Assembly (NCBI RefSeq): GCF_004336635.1
Contig: NZ_SJXH01000022.1
Location: forward strand, 1-55,272
DNA from: Acinetobacter sp. ANC 4862
GTDB lineage: Bacteria > Pseudomonadota > Gammaproteobacteria > Pseudomonadales > Moraxellaceae
Length of the DNA stretch: 55,272 bases
Reading direction: 5' to 3'
Positions 38,987 through 47,255 of this stretch are shown here, piece after piece. Both the position numbers and the translations under genes were made by a program. Each line of letters begins with the position of its first letter. Positions within the stretch are counted from its first letter, which is position 1. The notes beneath the pieces were generated by a model. It was not told the DNA's origin and did no database searches. It saw only the letters and a program-made list of their open reading frames with translations.

Positions 38987-40015
38987 TTAATTTTTTTGCG
39001 CTGCATAAGGGTTGAATTCGTTGCTGTACAGCGTGCTGACATTGAGCTGATGCGGTTTTAATTTTTGTTCTTGTACCAAGGCCTTGACCCAAGGCGCGAA
39101 GTCTTGGTCTTTTTGTACCCCACCCACCGCTTTTACCCCTGTTCCGGTGTAATACGGAATCAGGACTTTGGTTTCGTTGCGCTGACGTTTATCAATAATG
39201 CTTTCCATACGCGCCACGATTTGTTCTTTCGGGGTGTGATGTAACCACTCTTGCGCACGTGCGACACCGCTCACAAAGGTTTTTGCTGCATCACGATGCT
39301 CTGTAATAAAGTCCTTACGCATCGCATAACTGCCCGCGGTAAATGGACCGTATAACTCAATGTCTTTAAAGATCGGGCGCACACCACCACTCTTTAATGC
39401 GCGTTTTTCTAAAATGCCTGAGAACACCGCAATATCAATTTGACCATTTCGCAGCGCTTGTTCGGTACTGACCGGCGGCAAGACAATCAGCTCCACATCA
39501 CGAATTTCTTTTTCAGTTAAACCATGACGTAATAAGTAATCTTTGATGACAAACTCATAATGTGCGCCAAAGGCATTCACCGCGACTTTTTTACCAATAA
39601 AATCACGTGCGCTACGAATCGGACTATTTTCCAGTACATAGAAACCCACGTTCATTTCCGTATCGCTACCGTAGGATGCAACAACTGGCACGACATCCAG
39701 TCCCGCTGCAATCACTTTCACCACGGCGCCATTAAAGGCAGAGGCAAAATCGACATCGCCTGAAACCAGGGTTAGTAAATCCTGTGGGCCACCTTGCACC
39801 GTACCCACATAATCCAGTTTAATTTTACCCAGATAACCCAAGTCTTGTGCCAGCTCAGGCAAGGACACCAGACCGGGATAACTTTGATAACGTAAATGCG
39901 TGACTGCTGCGGCAGGATTTTTTTCCAGCTGTTGTGTGCTACAACCAGCAATCACACTGGTTGCAATCACTGCACCGAGCAGCGCTTTTTGCCAAAATTT
40001 AGGAAGTATTTTCAT
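38987..40015 (-). CDS. ABC substrate-binding lipoprotein (sulfonate/nitrate type)
   Basis: A 342-residue solute-binding lipoprotein with lipobox VIAGC (C25) after a basic signal. It is of the NMT1/SsuA-like fold, with PGLVSLPELAQDLGYL, GDVDFASAFNGA and VAVNAFGAHYEFVI. It resembles aliphatic-sulfonate and taurine receptors; which substrate it binds cannot be read from the sequence. It lies 12 nt after the second permease gene. Confidence 0.9.
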   Translation of the reverse strand: MKILPKFWQKALLGAVIATSVIAGCSTQQLEKNPAAAVTHLRYQSYPGLVSLPELAQDLGYLGKIKLDYVGTVQGGPQDLLTLVSGDVDFASAFNGAVVKVIAAGLDVVPVVASYGSDTEMNVGFYVLENSPIRSARDFIGKKVAVNAFGAHYEFVIKDYLLRHGLTEKEIRDVELIVLPPVSTEQALRNGQIDIAVFSGILEKRALKSGGVRPIFKDIELYGPFTAGSYAMRKDFITEHRDAAKTFVSGVARAQEWLHHTPKEQIVARMESIIDKRQRNETKVLIPYYTGTGVKAVGGVQKDQDFAPWVKALVQEQKLKPHQLNVSTLYSNEFNPYAAQKN

Positions 40016-40026
40016 TGTTATTTCTC

Positions 40027-40839
40027 CTAGCTACGCTGCTGCCAGCGCAGTACTTTTCGTTCTATACGGGCTAGGATGCTGTTTAAAATCACTCCAACCA
40101 TGCCAATGCTCAACATGCCTAAAATAATCAAAGACACATTAAACTGCTCACGACCACGAATGACCAGATTACCCAGTCCAACACCATAATTTGCCAATAG
40201 AAATTCGGAACCCACGGTTGCCAGCCAGGCAAAAATCAAACCCAGTTGCAGACCGACAGAAATCTGTGGACTGGCTGCCGGTAAAATCAGCTTGCGGTAG
40301 GTGTAGAGTTTGGGAAATTGATAGACTCTTGCGACTTCGCTGTATTTCGCACTGATGCTGCTCACGCCTTCAAGGCTATGCAAGGCGACGGGATAAAATA
40401 CTGAAAGACTAATAAACAAGATTTTTGCGCCGTTGCCATAGCCTAAAAAGGTCGAGATCAACGGCAACCATGCAAACAGTGAAACCTGACGTAACACATT
40501 AAAACCGGGTGCGAATAGCCAGTTGATCCAGCGCGTGGTGCCTAAAGCTACACCAAAGGCAACACCTAGACTGGCGCCAATCGCATAGCCGACAAAATTA
40601 CGGCTCAGGCTGGCGGCAAACCCTTGCCAAAATTCAGCTTGGCTAAAGCTCTGGATAGCACCCATTAGTACCGTGAGTGGCGATGGAATCAATTTAGGAT
40701 CGAGCCACTGTAAAGCCGATGCTAGCGCCCAAAGTGCAATAAAAGTGATAGGTAAAATCAAGGCTTGCAGCACTTTGATACTTTTTTCCACCCCTGGATT
40801 TACGCTGATTACTGATTTTGCAAGACTGAGTTCTGACAT
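40027..40839 (-). CDS. ABC transporter permease, paralogue of the next gene upstream
   Basis: A 270-residue SsuC-type permease with about six helices. The motif VARVYQFPKLYTYRKLILPAASPQISVGLQ is the EAA-type loop. It shares VYQF.K..T..K.ILPA with the 280-residue permease immediately upstream, so the two are paralogues separated by 2 nt and may form a heterodimer. Such tandem permeases are unusual in SsuC systems, which use one homodimeric permease. Confidence 0.9.
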   Translation of the reverse strand: MSELSLAKSVISVNPGVEKSIKVLQALILPITFIALWALASALQWLDPKLIPSPLTVLMGAIQSFSQAEFWQGFAASLSRNFVGYAIGASLGVAFGVALGTTRWINWLFAPGFNVLRQVSLFAWLPLISTFLGYGNGAKILFISLSVFYPVALHSLEGVSSISAKYSEVARVYQFPKLYTYRKLILPAASPQISVGLQLGLIFAWLATVGSEFLLANYGVGLGNLVIRGREQFNVSLIILGMLSIGMVGVILNSILARIERKVLRWQQRS

Positions 40840-40841
40840 GA

Positions 40842-41684
40842 TTAGCCTCCTACTCGTGTTGCGTAAAAACGAGCAAGGCGTTCAAAGGCAGCCAATACAC
40901 TGTCTAAAACAAAGCCCGTGATGCCAATTAAAATGATGCTCATGAAAATAATATCCATCTGCATCAATTGACGTCCCCATACCATCAGAAAGCCAATGCC
41001 TTCACTACTGGCCAGTAGTTCGACAAAGACCAAAGCTAACCATGCCTGCATTACGCCTTGACGCAAACCACTAATAATGGCCGGCAGACTGGCAGGCAGA
41101 ATCACTTTAGAAAAGGTCTGAAATTTAGAGAATTGATAAACTTGCGCTACTTCTAGCAAACGGTTTGATACTTGTTGAATGCCTTTAAAGGTCGCAATCA
41201 ATACTGGAGAAATTACCGCAAGTGAGATCGCAACAATCTTCAAGGCTTCATCAATGCCCAAGAAAATCATCAGCAATGGAATCCAGCCAATGATTGGGAA
41301 CTGGGTCAGTAAATTGATACTCGGCAAGACAAAACGCTGTGCGCGTTGTGACAAAGCAAACCAGATCCCCAAGCTCAGTCCAAGACTGACACCCAGTGAT
41401 ACGCTCCATAAAATACGTTTGGCGCTGATGGCAAAGTGAAATTGTAAATCGCCCGAATGCCACAGTTCTACGCTGGTGCTCCACACCAATTGCGGTGCAG
41501 GCAAAATTTGTTCAGGCAACCACTGCTGCACGGTTGCCACATACCACACAGCCAACAACAACACCGGTAGCAGCAGACCACAAGCCAATTGCAAGGTTAC
41601 TTTCAGGTATTTCTTAAAAAATTCAAATGCACTCCGGTAACTTTGCCACTGTACCGAATGTGTGCTTACATTCGTAAGGCTCAT
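40842..41684 (-). CDS. ABC transporter permease, paralogue of the next gene
   Basis: A 280-residue SsuC-type permease with EAA-type loop VAQVYQFSKFQTFSKVILPASLPAIISGLRQG. Its start overlaps the end of the MFS gene by 4 nt, a sign of translational coupling. The 270-residue permease follows after 2 nt. Confidence 0.9.
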   Translation of the reverse strand: MSLTNVSTHSVQWQSYRSAFEFFKKYLKVTLQLACGLLLPVLLLAVWYVATVQQWLPEQILPAPQLVWSTSVELWHSGDLQFHFAISAKRILWSVSLGVSLGLSLGIWFALSQRAQRFVLPSINLLTQFPIIGWIPLLMIFLGIDEALKIVAISLAVISPVLIATFKGIQQVSNRLLEVAQVYQFSKFQTFSKVILPASLPAIISGLRQGVMQAWLALVFVELLASSEGIGFLMVWGRQLMQMDIIFMSIILIGITGFVLDSVLAAFERLARFYATRVGG

Positions 41685-42931
41685 GATTCTTGTCCTTCTG
41701 CGAGTTGTTGTGAATCATCAGGCTTTAAAAATGAAATAAACGCCTGATCACGAGAGATCAATAAAATCAGTCCGATAAACGCCAGACCAATCGGGAAAAA
41801 TAGATTTTGCAAGCCGATGCTGGCGCCAAAAGCTGCGCCTAAAAAGCCGCCAAACAAGCCGCCAGCCGGACCCACCAAAGCTAAAATCGGTGAGATTTTT
41901 GCCATCGCGGTTCGCTCTCCGACTTTGGCAAAAGACATAAAGTTGGCAATGTGCAACATGCCCAAACCGAGTCCCAGCATCAGCGATGCCGGCCACATCC
42001 AAAACGTCACTGGAGTCAATGCCAAAATCAGTAAGGCACTGCTGATCAAACTCAACCCGATCCAGTAAAATTTCGAATAGCCAATCAGTTCAGCCAAGCC
42101 ACCCAGTGTGAAAAGTGAGCCAACAAACACAATACCTTGGGTGGTGAGTAACATCACCGCGACCGATTCCGACATGGAGAAACTTTGAATGGCGATAACG
42201 ACAATAAAAAAACCAAAATAGTTATTCGCGACGCTGCTTAAAAACTCTAAGGCACAAACCATTCGCAATGCGGCATGGGTTTTCAGTAATGCAAGTGGAG
42301 CCAGCACATCACGCCATTGAAAGCGGGGTGCATTGGCTGCAGTTTGATAAGTTTTCTGAAAACAAAAAGGGGCAAAAAATAGCGTGGCCAGAAACATCAC
42401 AGCGACACAGTAAAAACTGCCGCCATAACCAAAATGCTGAATCAGCAATACGGTCAAAGCTGGAGCAATCAGGAAAAATCCCATCATGTGTGAACCGCGG
42501 AACCAGCCGGCTTTAGCTGGCCCGAGGCGTTTTAAGTTGCTGAGGAAAACCGTATTAATCGAGACAAAACGCATCGGTAAAACAAAGCTCACCAAGGCAG
42601 TCAATACCAGTAAATACCAGGCACTTTCTTGCAGCGGAGTCAGTGCATATAAAACTGCCCCGATCACACTACCCAGACTAAAAACTTTCAGTGAACCGAG
42701 ACGCTGCACCAAAACACCGATCGGCAGCGCCATAAACAAAATGCCGATACTTTGCGCTGCCGCAATCAGTCCCAACTGAAGCTCAGTCGCCTCAAGTTGC
42801 ACGGCGTACAATGAAATCAGGATACGGGCAACGCCCACGCCCAAACCGGCAATAATCGTGAGGAGCACAAAACTGCTCATGAATTTCGCGGTTAACGGTG
42901 TAGTGACAACATTGCTTTCAATCGGATTCAT
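41681..42931 (-). CDS. MFS transporter embedded in the ABC operon
   Basis: Major facilitator of 416 residues with twelve predicted hydrophobic helices. The A-like motif VLVQRLGSLKVFSLG follows helix two. The start two codons downstream of the first ATG was chosen because AGGG stands 8 nt before it. An exporter or an alternative importer is possible; the family cannot be narrowed. It sits between a binding-protein gene and a permease gene, overlapping the latter by 4 nt, so it must be co-expressed with the uptake system. Confidence 0.87.
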   Translation of the reverse strand: MNPIESNVVTTPLTAKFMSSFVLLTIIAGLGVGVARILISLYAVQLEATELQLGLIAAAQSIGILFMALPIGVLVQRLGSLKVFSLGSVIGAVLYALTPLQESAWYLLVLTALVSFVLPMRFVSINTVFLSNLKRLGPAKAGWFRGSHMMGFFLIAPALTVLLIQHFGYGGSFYCVAVMFLATLFFAPFCFQKTYQTAANAPRFQWRDVLAPLALLKTHAALRMVCALEFLSSVANNYFGFFIVVIAIQSFSMSESVAVMLLTTQGIVFVGSLFTLGGLAELIGYSKFYWIGLSLISSALLILALTPVTFWMWPASLMLGLGLGMLHIANFMSFAKVGERTAMAKISPILALVGPAGGLFGGFLGAAFGASIGLQNLFFPIGLAFIGLILLISRDQAFISFLKPDDSQQLAEGQES

Positions 42932-42955
42932 AACCATGTCCCTGAATTATTTCGG

Positions 42956-44002
42956 CTAACCATTGGCATTAAATGCACGCCAATAGTTCTGCAAATTCAG
43001 TTCTTTTAAAGCATTGTTTAAATACTTAGGCTCATACCAGGTTTTGGTATCGACATCACGACGTATTAAGCGGGCTTCTTTGGCAATTTTTAATGCGCTG
43101 TCAATTTGTGCACGATGAAACTCATCCAGTAAGGGCGAATTACGGTCTTTGAGGTTCCAGCCATCCCAGGTTTTTTGGTAATCGACCAGTGGAGTACCGC
43201 TTTGTGACCACAGCTTATATTGGGTCACACGGTTGGCTTCTTCTGAACTCCATTTTGCCTGTTTAATGAATGTGGTGACCACGCGCTGAGTTACTTCTGG
43301 ATATTGTTTTTCAAAACTTTCGGTTACCCAAAAATGTGCTACGGGGGCAACTTTTGGATCTTTAATTTCAATGAGTGTCTTTGCGACTCCACGTGAAACC
43401 AGACTAAAGGGTGAAGTAATCGTGGCGTCGATGTCTCCTGTCGCTAAAGAAGTGCGTGCTGAGTAACCATCTTGTGAAATCACACGTAGATCACGTTCAG
43501 TAAAGCCATATTTTTCCAAGATGCGATTAAAGACGATTTGGCCATTGGTCCCTTTAAAGATTGAGAATTTTTTACCTTTAAGGTCAGCAAAAGACTTCGC
43601 GCCAGAACCGGCTGGTACGGCCACATATACTGGCCCAAAATGCCCCGTGGAGAACAATACTTTGGTTTTAAGTCCAGTAGAACGACCCACCAATGACGGC
43701 AAATCCCCATGTAAAGCAAAATCGACTTTACCGTTGGCTAAGGCTTCATTGGTTGCAGGGCCTGCGCCCGGAAAGAATAACCACTTCACAGCAATGCCAT
43801 CTTTCTTAAATTCCTGTTCCAACACTCCACGTAGATGCGCTGAAGCGGCAAAGCTCCCCCCTACTTTAGGTTTGCCCCCTTCACCGGCACTGGACATAGA
43901 AATTCGGATTTCTTTCGGGTTGGCTGCATGGATGTGTAAACTTAAACCGAATGCAGAGAGTGCTAAAAATGTTGCCGCAATTTTTTTAGAAAAAAGTTTC
44001 AT
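42956..44002 (-). CDS. ABC substrate-binding protein (SsuA-like)
   Basis: Periplasmic binding protein of 348 residues with a Sec signal (1-26, ending LHIHAA). The fold is that of aliphatic-sulfonate receptors: VKWLFFPGAGPATNEALANG, GKVDFALHGDLPSLVGR, KKFSIFKGTNGQIVFNRIL. It has only one Met after the start and no Cys, a sulfur-poor composition. AGGA lies 8 nt before the chosen ATG; an upstream ATG six codons earlier lacks a ribosome site. It follows the porin gene by 24 nt. Confidence 0.91.
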   Translation of the reverse strand: MKLFSKKIAATFLALSAFGLSLHIHAANPKEIRISMSSAGEGGKPKVGGSFAASAHLRGVLEQEFKKDGIAVKWLFFPGAGPATNEALANGKVDFALHGDLPSLVGRSTGLKTKVLFSTGHFGPVYVAVPAGSGAKSFADLKGKKFSIFKGTNGQIVFNRILEKYGFTERDLRVISQDGYSARTSLATGDIDATITSPFSLVSRGVAKTLIEIKDPKVAPVAHFWVTESFEKQYPEVTQRVVTTFIKQAKWSSEEANRVTQYKLWSQSGTPLVDYQKTWDGWNLKDRNSPLLDEFHRAQIDSALKIAKEARLIRRDVDTKTWYEPKYLNNALKELNLQNYWRAFNANG

Positions 44003-44026
44003 CGAACTGTTCCTTAACAATCAAAA

Positions 44027-45508
44027 TTAAAAGGTGTATTGGAATTGCGCTTGCAATTCGTTGCTGTCTTTTTGTGATGCGGCTTCAATGTCGTAGGTGT
44101 AGTGATTGAGCTGCAACTGGAATTTGGTGGTCTGGGCAAAAAACAGGTTTAGGCCAAGTGAATGAATGTCATATTCACCAATGCGGCCACTGACTGTATC
44201 CAGATAATTTTGCTGATTTTTATTTGGGTTATAGCTGTCATAACGGTAGTAACCTTGAATCGATTTCGGCCAGAAATCGTCAAATTTGGCATTGGATTTA
44301 ATACTGTTATAGAACTGGTCACCCAAGGTATAAAACGCGGTAAAGGTATGCCCTTCTGCATTGGCTTCTTTTACAGTAATTGCAGTCGTGTCGATATAAT
44401 CGGTCTTGCCTTGCAGATATTCATAGGTCACACCAAACGGTGCATGGTTGTAATAGATATCGAAACCCAGCCGATCACGTTTTGCCTTGTTATCGCTGAT
44501 GCCTGAGCCGGATAATTTTGCTTCGCCTTTGATATAAGATGCACCAACTTTGAATTCACGTAACCAGCTGGCATAGTCCACCGGCAAAGTGAATGCCACA
44601 CGGCCGATATAATCTTTGCCATTATTGTCATCGGTTTTGTTGCTACCATTTCCGTTGGTCACACCAATTGCATATTCAAACAACGGTGCGCGATAGTTCG
44701 CACCGTAGTCGACAAAGGGCTTGGCATCGCCACGGACAATCAAGCCATTTTGGCGGGTAAACAAACCCAGATAGGTGGGTGCAGTGGCGGTGCTAATGGT
44801 TGGGCGTAAATCTTCAGGTGATTGAACATCTAGACCAAAAGGCAGCAATTGCTGACCCAAGGTTAAATTCAACTTGGAAATTTCTGCACCACCATTGGTG
44901 GAAAATACGTGATAACGTAAATAAGCATCTAACAGGTTAAAGTTACTGTTGTTGCTGCCATCATTACGTTTTGAATAACCAAAAGAGGCCTGGTAATCGA
45001 GGTTTTTACCTTCGTTATAATCTTTAAATAAATTACCGCGTACGCCCAGTAATGCTGTGCCGATATCAAAGGTTGATTTTGGTGTATTCGGTGCAGTGTT
45101 ATTGTCTTGAACATTGGTACGCAGTTGAACGGTGCCAAATAAAGTCGTGTCACGTGTCGACTTGACCGTTTGGCGTTCGTACTGCCGCGACTGATCATAT
45201 TTATAGTTTTCTAAATCAGCACGTAAACCTTCAATATCATCCGATGTTGCCGGTGTTGGGCCTGCAGCCAATTCAGAGCCATCGGCGTCTTCACTGCTGT
45301 GACTTTCTACGCTGTCATTCACTGGTACCACAACAGCAGCTTTGGCTTGGGGTTGTGCTTCAACAGCATTTAAGCGCTGTTGCAGGCTTTCAACTTGTTG
45401 TTTCAAGCTGCTCAGCTGCTGTTGTAAGTCAGCGTCACTGGCAAAACTCAATGGACTGCTTGCAGATAAAATTAATGCTACTGCAAGGTTTAACGACGTT
45501 TTTTTCAT
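44027..45508 (-). CDS. Outer-membrane porin, DcaP-like, free of Cys and Met
   Basis: A 493-residue outer-membrane protein. A Sec signal (about 1-24) is followed by a coiled-coil segment (about 25-52, LQQQLSSLKQQVESLQQRL), a low-complexity linker and a beta-barrel ending in Phe. The layout is that of DcaP-type trimeric porins of Acinetobacter. There is no Cys and no Met except the initiator, remarkable in nearly 500 residues. A passive uptake route for the substrate of the operon is inferred. It is the first large gene after the leader ORF at 45716, with a stable hairpin shortly upstream. Confidence 0.85.
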   Translation of the reverse strand: MKKTSLNLAVALILSASSPLSFASDADLQQQLSSLKQQVESLQQRLNAVEAQPQAKAAVVVPVNDSVESHSSEDADGSELAAGPTPATSDDIEGLRADLENYKYDQSRQYERQTVKSTRDTTLFGTVQLRTNVQDNNTAPNTPKSTFDIGTALLGVRGNLFKDYNEGKNLDYQASFGYSKRNDGSNNSNFNLLDAYLRYHVFSTNGGAEISKLNLTLGQQLLPFGLDVQSPEDLRPTISTATAPTYLGLFTRQNGLIVRGDAKPFVDYGANYRAPLFEYAIGVTNGNGSNKTDDNNGKDYIGRVAFTLPVDYASWLREFKVGASYIKGEAKLSGSGISDNKAKRDRLGFDIYYNHAPFGVTYEYLQGKTDYIDTTAITVKEANAEGHTFTAFYTLGDQFYNSIKSNAKFDDFWPKSIQGYYRYDSYNPNKNQQNYLDTVSGRIGEYDIHSLGLNLFFAQTTKFQLQLNHYTYDIEAASQKDSNELQAQFQYTF

Positions 45509-45553
45509 ACTCTCATTTCACTTTTTTGTGCCCCAAAGCGCAAAGCTGCCCCA

Positions 45554-45577
45554 ACCCCAAGCCAAAGACCTGGGGGT
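45554..45577 (-). other. Hairpin in the leader of the porin gene
   Basis: In the leftward RNA an ACCCC stem pairs with GGGGU, and AGGUC with GGCUU, around a UUU loop. It ends about 46 nt before the porin ATG. A second element, GGATGAT (45682-45688) with ATCATCC (45655-45661), lies nearer the leader ORF. Neither has a T run, so control might be of translation or via Rho rather than by an intrinsic terminator. Confidence 0.45.
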
Positions 45578-45715
45578 AAATGTAGTGCGTGGGAAATACG
45601 GGTTATGCGGCCTGTTTTTTCTTCAGTTTTTCTTTATTTCCTGAAACGAATTTCGGATGATTCACGTGATCCATAATCCAGATCATCCAACAGCCATTTT
45701 TTAAATCGATTTCTA

Positions 45716-45829
45716 TTAGCGACAGCAGGTACAGCCACACATAGTCATGCACATCACTAAATCAGCTGAAGTCATGTGGGCTATACTCAAGCACTGCGGT
45801 TTTACTTTTAAATGGTTTAAATTACGCAT
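45716..45829 (-). CDS. Candidate Cys/Met-rich leader peptide
   Basis: A 37-codon ORF, too short to be listed by usual gene finders. It has six Cys (13, 27, 31, 33, 35, 36) and five Met (1, 19, 26, 28, 30); its end reads CMTMCGCTCCR then stop. AGGT stands about 8 nt before the ATG. The predicted sigma-54 start at 45859-45860 gives a 30-nt leader. A 207-nt interval with hairpins separates it from the porin gene. The composition suggests that ribosome stalling at Cys codons senses cysteine supply, as in the actinobacterial cysteine-leader peptides; in this genus this would be new. Chance origin cannot be excluded. Confidence 0.6.
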   Translation of the reverse strand: MRNLNHLKVKPQCLSIAHMTSADLVMCMTMCGCTCCR

Positions 45830-45869
45830 AGGTTTTGACCTATTCTTCATATTTTAGTTCCTGTTATTT

Positions 45870-45886
45870 CGCAACAACCATGCCAA
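45870..45886 (-). promoter_or_regulatory. Sigma-54 promoter of the eight-gene operon
   Basis: On the minus strand TTGGCATGGTTGTTGCG has GG and GC exactly 10 bp apart and matches the TGGCACG-N4-TTGC consensus in all but one position. Transcription would start at about 45859, heading into the leader ORF and the porin gene. Confidence 0.85.
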
Positions 45887-45960
45887 CTCAACAAATCATT
45901 GTTTTAAATAAATTTACTATTTTTATTCCAACCAGGCATGTTGGTTTTAACGCGGTATGT

Positions 45961-45978
45961 GTGTTGAAATATCAACAC
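45961..45978. promoter_or_regulatory. Candidate enhancer palindrome for the sigma-54 activator
   Basis: GTGTTGAAATATCAACAC has perfect 7-bp arms (GTGTTGA / TCAACAC) and lies about 75 bp upstream of the -24 element, a normal enhancer distance. It shares GTGTT-N8-AACAC with 33095-33112. Confidence 0.72.
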
Positions 45979-46135
45979 TTGCTTATTTAAATTCAGCTGG
46001 TTTTTTTATTTTTATTTCTTATTTTTAGATATAAGGCTGCTTTTCGCAGTATCTGCTCCAGCTTCAATTTATGGGCTAAAACTTAAGGAAAAATAATTTT
46101 TTGAGTATTTGAAATACCGCAATTTCAAGGCATAA

Positions 46136-46160
46136 AAAAACCCGCGATTTGCGGGTTTTT
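46136..46160. terminator. Rho-independent terminator of the SDR gene
   Basis: AAAAACCCGC-GATTT-GCGGGTTTTT, perfect stem with T5, 14 nt past the stop of the leftward SDR gene. Confidence 0.92.
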
Positions 46161-46173
46161 AAGCGCTTTTGGT

Positions 46174-47022
46174 TTAAGCAGATTTCTTGCTTTTATTGCC
46201 TAATTTTGTAGCGAATGCCATGACACGCTGATAACCGGTCGGCAAAATGCGCTGCATCAAATCAATGGCTTTGGCATCATTACCAATCAATAAACGGCGT
46301 TTATCTTTTTGCACCGCTTCAATAATTTGACGTGCTGCTTCTTCTGGTGGGCAACGTAATAATTTATTAAAGGATTCTGCCGATTTTTCCGGATGCATAC
46401 CTAAACTTCGAATGCTGTCATTCATTTTTGCTGCATTGGCAATATTGGTACGAATACCACCCGGGTGGACACATAGCGCACTTACGCCACAATTTTCCAC
46501 GTCCAGTTCCTGACGCAAGGATTCAGTAAAACCCCGTACCGCAAATTTGGTGGCATTATAGGCAGACTGAGTCGGCTGTGCGGTTAAACCAAACAGACTG
46601 GAAATATTGATGATATGCCCTTCGCCTGACTTCTTGATTAAAGGCAAGAACTCTTTGGTGCCATAGACCACACCCCAGAAGTTAATATTTACAATCCATT
46701 CCAGTTCTTCGTAACTTGCCCCTTCAACGGTTGAACCCAGTGCGACCCCGGCATTGTTAAAAATCATGTTCACTGAACCATGATCCTTCACGGTTTCTGC
46801 GGCCCAGTCACGCACTTCTTCAAGCTTGGCCACATTGACTTTTTTCGTCGTCACACGGACATGACTGTCTCTGACCAGTTCAACTGTTTGCGCCAAGCCT
46901 TGCTCATTCACATCACTTAAGGACAAATGACAGCCTTGCTTTGCCAACAGAACAGCCAATTGCTGACCAATACCTGAACCCGCACCGGTAATTGCTGTGA
47001 CTTTATTTTTAAAATTTTTCAT
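46174..47022 (-). CDS. Short-chain dehydrogenase/reductase
   Basis: NAD(P)-dependent oxidoreductase of 282 residues. TGAGSGIG (12-19) binds the cofactor, NNAG is at 89-92, catalytic S141/S142 and YNATK (Y155, K159). The sequence type is close to the classical SDRs annotated as oxidoreductases in Acinetobacter, often acting on lipid or acyl substrates; the substrate is not known. It is divergent from a TetR-type regulator with a palindromic site in its promoter. Confidence 0.93.
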   Translation of the reverse strand: MKNFKNKVTAITGAGSGIGQQLAVLLAKQGCHLSLSDVNEQGLAQTVELVRDSHVRVTTKKVNVAKLEEVRDWAAETVKDHGSVNMIFNNAGVALGSTVEGASYEELEWIVNINFWGVVYGTKEFLPLIKKSGEGHIINISSLFGLTAQPTQSAYNATKFAVRGFTESLRQELDVENCGVSALCVHPGGIRTNIANAAKMNDSIRSLGMHPEKSAESFNKLLRCPPEEAARQIIEAVQKDKRRLLIGNDAKAIDLMQRILPTGYQRVMAFATKLGNKSKKSA

Positions 47023-47118
47023 GACTCATCCTTATCTAATTTTTTCTGCACCATTCACCTAAACATCTCGATTGTTTTTCTGTTGGGATGAGGTGCAGTT
47101 CATCCATCCAATATAATT

Positions 47119-47138
47119 TTGACAATACTCATTGTCAA
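47119..47138. promoter_or_regulatory. Palindromic TetR operator overlapping the SDR promoter
   Basis: TTGACAAT (47119-47126) and ATTGTCAA (47131-47138) with 4 bp between. On the minus strand TTGACA (47133-47138), 17 bp, then TATATT (47110-47115) forms a good sigma-70 promoter for the SDR gene, and the palindrome covers its spacer and -35, so a bound repressor would block it. Confidence 0.75.
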
Positions 47139-47255
47139 TATAATATATGATCAATAGCAAGATCAAAGACCATCTGGCGATTTGCATCATAGGTCTACGA
47201 GTAAATTATTGTTAACATAGGGCAAAACCTGGATTGAATTCGGCACACCATATTT

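Noticed and set aside
43521..44030. 169-codon plus-strand open frame opposite the binding-protein gene
   Set aside because: Antisense shadow of a gene with signal peptide and family motifs; no ribosome site and composition of a complement frame.
44162..44506. 114-codon plus-strand frame inside the porin gene
   Set aside because: Antisense shadow of the beta-barrel region.
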